Assembly (NCBI GenBank): GCA_021802085.1
Contig: JAKAAZ010000107.1
Span: 1 to 11,262 of the forward strand
Length of the DNA: 11,262 nucleotides
Direction of reading: 5' to 3'
Source: Acidobacteriota bacterium
GTDB taxonomy: Bacteria; Acidobacteriota; Terriglobia; Terriglobales; Acidobacteriaceae
Shown here piece by piece: positions 1 through 4,591 of the stretch. Under the pieces are notes generated by a model, which saw nothing but the letters and a program-made list of their open reading frames with translations, had not been told where the DNA came from and did not search any database. The position numbers and the translations under genes are program-made. How positions within the stretch are numbered: position 1 is the first letter of the stretch; every line of letters starts with the position of its first letter.

Positions 1-351
1 AGCGGCTGATTCATTGGGGAACCGCTTGAAAAAGGCGTAAGCACTGATCGTCGATCTGCTCATGTGCTCATTCTAGATAGGTTAGCTCAGGGAGTAAAGT
101 ATATAATTCCCAAACAAAACGCCCCACCCCTGCTGTAGACTCCGTCACCAATCTATGCCCGACACACTCCTAGATAGATTCGAGTGGATCGGCAAATAGT
201 TCGTCAGAAGTTGTTGTCTAGCCATTCAGCGCCAACATAGTGTGTGGAAGATATTTACGCAAGTTTGGATTGGCTTAGAACTTTCGCGACTGACACTTGC
301 ACTGTTTGATTGGGCCTTTGCTGGAAGAGAGTGTTCGGTCAGAATAAAAGC
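1..351. other. Non-coding left flank
   Basis: No convincing gene is seen in this stretch. By eye it is more AT-rich than the rest of the window. A perfect TATAAT lies at 102-107, but no matching -35 hexamer stands 16-18 bases upstream. The octamer CTAGATAG occurs twice (73-80 and 170-177), and AATCTA at 151-156 is the inverted complement of TAGATT at 175-180. None of these can be given a function. The promoter of the small gene at 352 should lie in the last 100 bases, but no strong hexamer pair stands out. Confidence 0.5.
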
Positions 352-651
352 ATGAATACTTCTATTCACGTCCCATTCGCAGAGCTTCCTATTGAAGCTC
401 GTGTCCTGTTTGCGATTTATGCCTCGGCGGCTGCGCCGCGGTTTGGTTACACTCCGCCGGAGCTATCCACATTGCTACTGCAGGTTGAGGAGGTTTGGAA
501 CGCCAACAGACTCACTCGGCTCGAACTTTGTGATCCCGCCCGGATCACCGCTCTCCTGAAGTCGTATGTCTCTCCTTCGGTCGGCGATAAGAAGAAGAGC
601 ACGGGTAGTACCCACAAGCTTCGTCAACGAAGAAAAGGAGCCCAATTATAG
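352..651 (+). CDS. Small hypothetical protein with basic C-terminal tail (99 aa)
   Basis: I do not recognise this protein. From the ATG at 352 it has 99 residues: a mixed, probably helical body ('IEARVLFAIYASAAAP', then 'PPELSTLLLQVEEVW') and a Lys/Arg-rich tail from about residue 75 that is likely disordered. An in-frame TTG at 310 would add 14 residues but has no ribosome binding site, so the ATG is preferred; the nearest purine run to the ATG (GGAAGAGAG, 323-331) is rather far away. It ends 25 bases before the PadR-like gene on the same strand, so the two may be co-transcribed. Its basic tail resembles the tails of the two regulators in this island. It could be a real accessory gene or a chance open frame. 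Confidence 0.45.
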   Translation: MNTSIHVPFAELPIEARVLFAIYASAAAPRFGYTPPELSTLLLQVEEVWNANRLTRLELCDPARITALLKSYVSPSVGDKKKSTGSTHKLRQRRKGAQL

Positions 652-662
652 TGCCAGCTTCG

Positions 663-668
663 TATACT
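663..668 (+). promoter_or_regulatory. Possible -10 element (TATACT) close to the PadR-like start
   Basis: TATACT lies 8 bases upstream of the ATG at 677. Transcription would start at or next to the start codon, giving a leaderless or nearly leaderless mRNA, which fits the lack of a Shine-Dalgarno sequence. No good -35 hexamer is visible. The same hexamer stands 7 bases before the start of the MarR-like gene on the other strand. Confidence 0.3.
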
Positions 669-676
669 GATGGAAC

Positions 677-1249
677 ATGTCTGAGACTCGTGACAAGCGC
701 CGCCGGACCGACCTCGATCTATTTGTGCTGGCTTTGATCGATAGCGGAATTTCGACACCCTACGAGTTTCAGAAAGCAGGCGGGCTTTCCCCTGGAGCCA
801 CGATTCCGACGCTGCAAAGGCTCTTGGAAGCCGGGTTTGCGCGCCAGGAGAAGTCAGGGGCTCGAGGCCGAACGGACCACAGCCTCACTTCAGCCGGAAA
901 GAAATACCTGAAGAATGGCTGGCACGCACTTCTCGAGGATGGTCCCAGCGGCGATCTCGACGCCGATCTTCGAGTTGCCCTCTTGGTATTGTGGGCGGGT
1001 GGCAAGCGCCAGATGGCCAGCGACTTTCTTCAGCAATCGGCGTTGAAGAAATTGGAACTGCTCGAATCGCTGGAAGCAGCGGAGGACGGTTCCGTTTCTT
1101 CGCTGGCGGACTGGTATGCCCGGCTACGGTTAAGTTCCGCGAAGGTACTCCTGCAAGCGGAATCGGACGCGGCATTGAAACTGGCGGAAGCATTGCCACC
1201 GAGACTTCCGGCCAAATCCACCCGAACGAAACGTGTTGCCAAGCCGTAG
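677..1249 (+). CDS. PadR-like winged-helix transcriptional regulator (190 aa)
   Basis: Probable DNA-binding regulator of the PadR type. The N-terminal half reads as a winged helix: 'DLDLFVLALIDSG' (residues 12-24, first helix), 'STPYEFQKAGGLSPGATIPTL' region (26-46, with the recognition helix near 'GATIPTLQRLLEAG'), and a wing 'RGRTDHSLTSAGKKYL' (63-78). The C-terminal half is helical, as the PadR dimerisation domain usually is, and ends in a basic tail 'STRTKRVAKP'. No Shine-Dalgarno sequence precedes the ATG, and a TATACT 8 bases upstream suggests a leaderless transcript. It converges on the DUF5131 gene, whose end is 58 bp away. It probably controls its own gene or neighbouring cargo; the ligand is unknown. 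A MarR-family assignment is the alternative. Confidence 0.75.
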   Translation: MSETRDKRRRTDLDLFVLALIDSGISTPYEFQKAGGLSPGATIPTLQRLLEAGFARQEKSGARGRTDHSLTSAGKKYLKNGWHALLEDGPSGDLDADLRVALLVLWAGGKRQMASDFLQQSALKKLELLESLEAAEDGSVSSLADWYARLRLSSAKVLLQAESDAALKLAEALPPRLPAKSTRTKRVAKP

Positions 1250-1296
1250 GGTGCGAGACAGTTCGGCAGTTCGCTGAGGACAGGGAATGATTGCGC

Positions 1297-1309
1297 AGCC
1301 GTGGCGGCT
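1297..1309. terminator. Weak hairpin between convergent genes
   Basis: AGCCG-TGG-CGGCT forms a 5-bp stem in the 58-bp gap between the convergent PadR-like and DUF5131 genes, overlapping the stop codon of the latter. There is no T tract on either strand, so it is at best a weak or Rho-assisted bidirectional end. Confidence 0.2.
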
Positions 1310-2261
1310 ACTTCTGCCGGGCAGCAAGCCGATAGCGCTTCCGCTGATCCGAGTTGTAGGCCGGATTGAACTGCGGCCGCCCGGCCAAACTCTTCCATGA
1401 GACCTCCGGCCATTCGCGGATGTTGAGGCCCTCCGGCCACTGATCGGGATGGCCGCCCTTGGCGCGATGTTCGCCTTTGCCGCGGGTCGAGTAAACTCCG
1501 AGCTGAATCGCCAGTGCCGTCCCAAGCTGCTTGAAATGCACTCTCGATCCTGCGGCTTTGCTCTCCTTGAGAAGATATTGCGCATCGTCCAGTGTCATCA
1601 GGCTGGTGTCCGCGCGGGGTCCGGATTCACCCCCGACCACAGTCCACGCGATCTTGTTCTTCCGCAGCATGCGCCGAAGACTGGGGAATGTCTTGCGTAG
1701 TGGAACATTCATGTCCGAAACCCAGGGCTCGCAAGAAATCCACTTCACGGCTGCGGCCGTGGCGCCAAGATGCTCGATGCGCTGCATCTCGAGCTTCGCT
1801 CCCGAACACACGGAAACCCCGAGCCACAAATTCTCCGGCCAGGAGCCGAACTCCGCCAGAACGGATTTGTTGAGTGCAGCCAGTCGATGGCTGCGCTTCG
1901 TCAGCACTTGAAACTGATCCCAATAGGCTGCCTGGAAAACCTGGACGTGCTCCAAAATTAGTTCCATCGGGAGAGATTCGTGCAGCAGGTCCGAAAACTC
2001 ATTGACGAAGATCATTTTCGACTTTCGTTTTTTTAGCACCGCATACAAATGCTTCGGATCGAAGAGCAGTTTGCCGGTGAACCGTCCATTCTTTACCAAG
2101 CCATCGAAGCACCCGTCGCCGTTTCGTTTCGGATTGTGCGAATTCCGGTAGACCCGGCCCACGGCGTAGCATAGCCGGCAGCCGACGGAACATTCGGCGC
2201 AGCCGTACAGGCTGTTGAGCGTGCCGTCGGTCCACGAGATTCCGGAGGAGTCCAGGCTCAC
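1308..2261 (-). CDS. DUF5131 / phage Gp37-Gp68 family protein with radical-SAM-like Cys cluster (317 aa)
   Basis: The family signatures appear in order: 'ISWTDGTLNSLYGC' (residues 8-21) leading into a Cys cluster C21, C24, C28, C31; 'FVNEFSDLLHESLP' (85-98); 'FQVLTKRSHRL' (117-127); 'LWLGVSV' (145-151); 'SCEP' (176-179); 'VVGGESGPRAD' (208-218); 'FKQLG' (243-247). This matches the DUF5131 family (formerly Gp37/Gp68), found in phages and mobile elements and often described as radical-SAM-like; its reaction is not established. Most members have C-x6-C-x2-C (here C21, C28, C31). The extra C24 also gives an exact C-x3-C-x2-C as in radical SAM enzymes. Translation starts at GTG 2261, overlapping the upstream gene's stop (GTGA), so the two products are coupled. 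Length is normal and no lesion is seen. Confidence 0.85.
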   Translation of the reverse strand: MSLDSSGISWTDGTLNSLYGCAECSVGCRLCYAVGRVYRNSHNPKRNGDGCFDGLVKNGRFTGKLLFDPKHLYAVLKKRKSKMIFVNEFSDLLHESLPMELILEHVQVFQAAYWDQFQVLTKRSHRLAALNKSVLAEFGSWPENLWLGVSVCSGAKLEMQRIEHLGATAAAVKWISCEPWVSDMNVPLRKTFPSLRRMLRKNKIAWTVVGGESGPRADTSLMTLDDAQYLLKESKAAGSRVHFKQLGTALAIQLGVYSTRGKGEHRAKGGHPDQWPEGLNIREWPEVSWKSLAGRPQFNPAYNSDQRKRYRLAARQK

Positions 2262-2953
2262 GCGGCCCCTTGCTTCGACGGCTTGGGCACCAGGGTCGGA
2301 CGGCCGAATTGCCGCAGTTCCCGGATCGGCGCCCGCAGCCTGTTGACCAGCAATTCGAGAATGTATTGCACCTCTGCATCCCTTTGCTGGGGCGTGGCCG
2401 ATCGATAGCGCTCCTCAAACTGTTTCACAACTCGCTCGGCGAATGCTTCCAGGTCCGCCTTGACCGATGCTCTCTTTGCCTTTTGGAGCACCTGCTTTTT
2501 GAAAGCCTCGCGCACGACGGCAGACGCTTTCTCGCTTGTCTTCGGCTCCGGTAACCGGAGTAGATTCGCGACAACCCCAGCGTGCTTGGCAGCTGCCGGA
2601 TCGATGTTCTGCTCCCGCATCGCATCGAGGGTAATCGCCGGCAACTGCGATGCCGTTTCATAAGCCTCGATCATCCTGAAGACAGTCTTTACGTCGCGAT
2701 CCATGGCGGCAGCGATGAGCTTCGCTGCCGCTACCCAGCCGTGCTCAGATTTAAAGTGCATTTTGTATTGGCGCAACACGCGCCCAAGTTGGAAGCGGCT
2801 GTTCCCGAATTTCTGAAGACCTCCAACCACAGAGTTCCGGGTCTTCGCCAACTCCGCACTCTTGGTGTGGATATACGCTTTCTCTATACGCTGGAGTTCT
2901 TTGGAGAGATTTGACATTTTGTCAAATCTCTCCACGGGAGTTTTATTTTCCAT
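2258..2953 (-). CDS. Helical, probably DNA-binding protein of unknown family, coupled to DUF5131 (231 aa)
   Basis: I do not recognise the family. The protein is almost entirely helical and highly charged. Residues 52-103 ('SRFQLGRVLRQYK', then 'WVAAAKLIAAAMDRDVKTVF' and 'RMIEAYETAS') resemble the HTH segments of ParB/DUF3102-like phage and plasmid proteins, where a helix pair is followed by a recognition-like helix. Residues 140-220 are long amphipathic helices ('EAFAERVVKQFEERYRS', 'VQYILELLVNRLRAPIRELRQFG') that could form a coiled coil or partner surface. The start at 2953 has GGAGG four bases upstream. A second ATG at 2917 has GGAGAG ten bases upstream, but both lie in a perfect hairpin. 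The stop overlaps the GTG of the DUF5131 gene, so the two probably act together. A role in DNA binding or substrate delivery is inferred only. Confidence 0.7.
   Translation of the reverse strand: MENKTPVERFDKMSNLSKELQRIEKAYIHTKSAELAKTRNSVVGGLQKFGNSRFQLGRVLRQYKMHFKSEHGWVAAAKLIAAAMDRDVKTVFRMIEAYETASQLPAITLDAMREQNIDPAAAKHAGVVANLLRLPEPKTSEKASAVVREAFKKQVLQKAKRASVKADLEAFAERVVKQFEERYRSATPQQRDAEVQYILELLVNRLRAPIRELRQFGRPTLVPKPSKQGAA
2903..2933. repeat. Perfect 13-bp inverted repeat with 5-base loop inside the coupled gene
   Basis: GGAGAGATTTGAC (2903-2915), loop ATTTT (2916-2920), GTCAAATCTCTCC (2921-2933): 13 of 13 bases pair. It lies 20-50 bases inside the 231-aa gene. On the minus-strand transcript one arm contains a Shine-Dalgarno-like GGAGAG and the loop/stem boundary holds an in-frame ATG (2917), so the hairpin could hide a second start. 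As DNA it could be an operator for a dimeric regulator (core TTTGAC/GTCAAA). Confidence 0.85.
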
Positions 2954-3284
2954 GCCGCCTCCAATCGTGCCGATTGCCGCGTGGTGGAAGGCCGCGAAGT
3001 CCTTCCTCGGGGACATCAGGCTTGTGCATCCTTTCCCATTCATCCGCATTCTCTGCATGCGGCAGGCAGCGGTGCATCCGCAAGGGACTCGATGGACGAC
3101 GAAGACTCCCGAGCGGAGCGTATCACAGGTCGACGCCAGAAATGGAAGTGGAAGACGAATATGCGCAACAAAGGTAACTTGAGGGGTCGCCGGGCCCCGG
3201 CCACCATGGTTTCTGCGACACCGCGCGGCTGAAGACGGTTGCCAAGCCACAGAAATAAGCACAGGGCCGTTCCAAAAGGCTCTG
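2954..3284. other. 331-bp gap between the MarR-like gene and the coupled pair
   Basis: No convincing gene is seen. The open frame that continues upstream of 2953 on the minus strand reads as non-protein-like sequence and overlaps the MarR-like gene, so it is not coding. The gap should hold the promoter of the 231-aa/DUF5131 pair, but no clear hexamer pair was found. A GC-rich palindrome at 3185-3205 is the only notable structure. The size of the gap suggests the pair is transcribed separately from the MarR-like gene. Confidence 0.5.
3185..3205. repeat. GC-rich palindrome
   Basis: GGT-C-GCCGGG-C-CCCGGC-C-ACC is symmetric apart from one C/C mismatch on each side and a single central base. It lies about 80 bp past the end of the MarR-like gene. 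There is no T tract, so it is not a classical terminator; a protein-binding site or a Rho-assisted end are possible. Confidence 0.4.
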
Positions 3285-3836
3285 TCAGGGTTCTGATCGC
3301 CTGGGCCGACCCTTGGCAGGCTTCCTCGCCTTACCCTTCCTCTTGACCGATTTCGAGGGTTCTTCCTCACACAGATCAGTATCGAAGAACGACAGTTGCA
3401 GCGGCTCGAGCAGGATGCGATTGCCCTTTCGAAAAAATTGAGTGGCTTCGGATACCCGCCGCAAACGCCCTGGACGAGGCAGACCGTCGTCGAGTCGCTC
3501 GGCAGCCGTCGACAGGATCTTGTCCCGGACACGAACTCCCCGATCCGTCGGTGTGAGGACTCGGACTCGGGCATCCGCTTCATCTTTCTTTTTTTGAATG
3601 AGACCGCTCTGCGCTAAAAAAGTACATGCGCGGCTGACTTCATAATCGTCCAGCCCAGTTTCCTGGCGAACCCAGAACTCGGAGAATTCTCGCTCGTCGA
3701 TGGTCCGCTGCAAGATGTAGAAGGCCAAAAACGTGAGGCCCCGCCTTCGAAGCTCCTGGATGCTGAGCAGAAGAAACAGGTTGCCGGCAGGCGCCATGGC
3801 CCGAACCAGTCGCTCGCATTTCCTCGATACCTGCAT
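3285..3836 (-). CDS. MarR-like winged-helix regulator (183 aa)
   Basis: Probable transcriptional regulator. 'SIQELRRRGLTFLAFYILQR' (25-44) is the first helical part, 'WVRQETGLDDYEVSRACTFL' (55-74) contains the helix-turn-helix, 'AQSGLIQKKK' leads into the wing, and 'ARVRVLTPTDRGVRVRDKIL' (89-108) matches the MarR wing and return helix. From about residue 160 there is a strongly basic tail ('KSVKRKGKARKPAKGRPRR'). The open frame continues upstream to 4085, but that part is not protein-like. ATG 3836 lies 7 bases after a TATACT and inside a palindrome, suggesting a leaderless, autoregulated mRNA. ATG 3797 is an alternative start; neither has a clear Shine-Dalgarno sequence. It is divergent from the integration module and heads the leftward cargo genes. 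Confidence 0.75.
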   Translation of the reverse strand: MQVSRKCERLVRAMAPAGNLFLLLSIQELRRRGLTFLAFYILQRTIDEREFSEFWVRQETGLDDYEVSRACTFLAQSGLIQKKKDEADARVRVLTPTDRGVRVRDKILSTAAERLDDGLPRPGRLRRVSEATQFFRKGNRILLEPLQLSFFDTDLCEEEPSKSVKRKGKARKPAKGRPRRSEP

Positions 3837-3847
3837 ATATGCAAGTA
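3828..3847. promoter_or_regulatory. Putative operator: palindrome in copy A
   Basis: TACCTGCA-TATA-TGCAAGTA: 8-base arms with one mismatch and a 4-base spacer. It covers the start codon (3836-3834) and the -10 element of the MarR-like gene, which is the arrangement expected for an autorepressor site. The equivalent palindrome in copy B is perfect. Confidence 0.55.
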
Positions 3848-3873
3848 TATTACGGGGCCAATTGCGATTGTAA
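3844..3873 (-). promoter_or_regulatory. Probable promoter of the MarR-like gene
   Basis: On the minus strand, TTACAA (3873-3868) and TATACT (3849-3844) are separated by 18 bases. Initiation about 7 bases downstream coincides with the ATG at 3836. The -10 element overlaps one arm of the palindrome at 3828-3847, so binding there would block RNA polymerase. Confidence 0.5.
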
Positions 3874-3977
3874 TCCCTGTGTTTGTAATGACATGAAGAA
3901 TTGCTGTCGGCTGCGCACTCGACATCCTCAGGTGAAGGCACCTGCAATGCGAAAAACCAAAAATTCGTGAGGCATTG

Positions 3978-3997
3978 GTAGAAACGAATGGTTCTAC
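3978..3997. promoter_or_regulatory. Inverted repeat GTAGAA-N8-TTCTAC, copy A
   Basis: Arms at 3978-3983 and 3992-3997. A rightward promoter-like pair (TTGGTA 3975-3980, CATACT 3997-4002, 16-base spacer) spans it. The element recurs at the same place in copy B. Confidence 0.4.
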
Positions 3998-4076
3998 ATA
4001 CTCGGGCCAGCAGCACCGAAGTACATTCGGCGCTCCATGGCGACGATCGGGAAGCAGTCGTTCCAATTCCGGAAGA

Positions 4077-4096
4077 TACTTGCATGTTTGCAAGTA
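4077..4096. promoter_or_regulatory. Putative operator: perfect palindrome in copy B
   Basis: TACTTGCA-TGTT-TGCAAGTA: perfect 8-base arms with a 4-base spacer. It corresponds to the palindrome at the start of the MarR-like gene. Its conservation in a copy whose coding part has decayed suggests selection on the site itself. Confidence 0.5.
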
Positions 4097-4209
4097 CATT
4101 ATGCGATCAATTGGATGGTAAGCCATGTGTTTGCAATGACATGAGCGATGGTTATCTGCTGTGCACTCGAGCCGGAGGTGAATGCGCCTGCAATGCGAAA
4201 AACAAATAA
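4084..4209 (+). CDS. Possible small Cys-rich peptide (41 aa)
   Basis: Tentative. From ATG 4084 a 41-residue frame contains six cysteines (7, 15, 17, 27, 34, 36), including two C-x-C motifs ('PCVCNDM', 'ECACNAKNK'), a pattern seen in small metal-binding peptides. GGAAG at 4071-4075 is 8 bases upstream and could serve as a ribosome binding site. Against it: the whole frame lies inside repeat copy B, the ATG sits in a palindrome, and in copy A the same frame starts with ATA and contains stops. It may be a real microprotein or an accident of the regulatory sequence. Confidence 0.2.
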   Translation: MFASTLCDQLDGKPCVCNDMSDGYLLCTRAGGECACNAKNK

Positions 4210-4222
4210 TTTGTGTGAGCCA

Positions 4223-4250
4223 TTGGTAGAAACAAGTCGTTCTACATACT
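4223..4250 (+). promoter_or_regulatory. Putative promoter and operator of the excisionase-integrase operon
   Basis: TTGGTA (4223-4228) and CATACT (4245-4250) are 16 bases apart. The inverted repeat GTAGAA-N8-TTCTAC (4226-4231, 4240-4245) fills the space between them, so a bound protein would block initiation. Transcription would begin near 4257, leaving a leader of about 70 bases before ATG 4328. The inverted repeat is conserved in copy A while the bases between its arms differ. Confidence 0.45.
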
Positions 4251-4327
4251 CGGGATAGAGAACCGAATCAGCGTTTGGCGCCGCCCTGCGCGAAACAACG
4301 CGCAGGTAACGTAACGGAAAGTAAAGG

Positions 4328-4591
4328 ATGACTCACACAGAAGTTCCGCTCCCCGGGTCTATAACCGCGATTGAGTACTTTGTGGACGCTTTCGAGATTG
4401 CGGTCATGATTGGCCTTCACCCCAGAACAGTACAGCAGATGGCTCGCGATGGACTCATCCCCGCCTATCCGCTGGGGGAGGGCAAACGCAAAACCTGGCG
4501 CTTTCTACGTTCGGAAGTTCGCGAATGGATGCAGCGGAAGGTAAACTCAGACAGCCATCCGTGTTGCTCGAATCGGAGGAAACCGAATTGA
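4328..4591 (+). CDS. Excisionase-like helix-turn-helix protein (87 aa)
   Basis: Small DNA-binding protein of the MerR-like excisionase type (HTH_17 style). 'VDAFEIAVMIGLHPRTVQQMARDG' region (residues 19-42) is the helix-turn-helix, followed by 'LIPAYPLGEGKRKTWRF' (43-59), the wing with the typical 'I-P-x-x-x' strand and basic turn, and 'LRSEVREWMQRKV' (60-72), the closing helix. The last 15 residues are unstructured. GGAAAG at 4316-4321 is 6 bases before the ATG. Its stop overlaps the TTG start of the integrase, so it is the first gene of the integration operon. It is probably the recombination directionality factor or a regulator of the integrase; the family name alone does not decide between these. 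Confidence 0.8.
   Translation: MTHTEVPLPGSITAIEYFVDAFEIAVMIGLHPRTVQQMARDGLIPAYPLGEGKRKTWRFLRSEVREWMQRKVNSDSHPCCSNRRKPN
4575..4580 (+). promoter_or_regulatory. Ribosome binding site that fixes the integrase start
   Basis: GGAGGA is 7 bases upstream of TTG 4588. This strong site, inside the end of the excisionase-like gene, supports the TTG start and the 4-base TTGA overlap rather than the in-frame ATG at 4525. Confidence 0.7.

Larger units (their letters stand above)
3826..4020. repeat. Copy A of an imperfect tandem duplication (period about 248 bp)
   Basis: Aligns by eye with 4075-4267, with small indels. Shared exact runs include CCTGCAATGCGAAAAAC (3941-3957), CATTGGTAGAAAC (3973-3985) and TTCTACATACTCGGG (3992-4006). 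This copy is joined to the intact MarR-like gene on its left and holds that gene's promoter. Confidence 0.8.
4075..4267. repeat. Copy B of the imperfect tandem duplication
   Basis: Counterpart of 3826-4020; the shared runs lie at 4187-4203, 4221-4233 and 4240-4254. On the minus strand it keeps the ATG context of the MarR-like gene (MQVSS against MQVSR) and, in a shifted frame, 'LERLLP' against 'CERLVR'. This suggests the duplicated unit contained the promoter and first codons of the regulator, now decayed here. On its right it is the upstream region of the excisionase-like gene. Confidence 0.8.

Noticed and set aside
80..110. tRNA-like piece 'GGTTAGCTCAGGGAG'
   Set aside because: Resembles a D arm, but no acceptor, anticodon or T arm can be paired around it.
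310..351. TTG start at 310 for the small left gene
   Set aside because: No ribosome binding site; ATG 352 begins the more protein-like part.
2954..3583. 210-residue upstream extension of the 231-aa protein (start at 3583)
   Set aside because: Composition is not protein-like, it overlaps the MarR-like gene on the same strand, and a GGAGG ribosome binding site supports the start at 2953.
3837..4085. 83-residue upstream extension of the MarR-like protein
   Set aside because: It is made of the duplicated control region and contains no domain; the matching ATG in copy A gives a better start.
1..4300. Second copy of the tRNA-Phe 3' end (far attachment site)
   Set aside because: Looked for the CCAGGGAGGGAATTGAACCC segment and its parts in the left half; none found, so no attachment site is claimed there.
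4525..4587. ATG 4525 as the integrase start
   Set aside because: Would overlap the excisionase-like gene by 67 bases; TTG 4588 has a much better ribosome binding site and the usual 4-base overlap.
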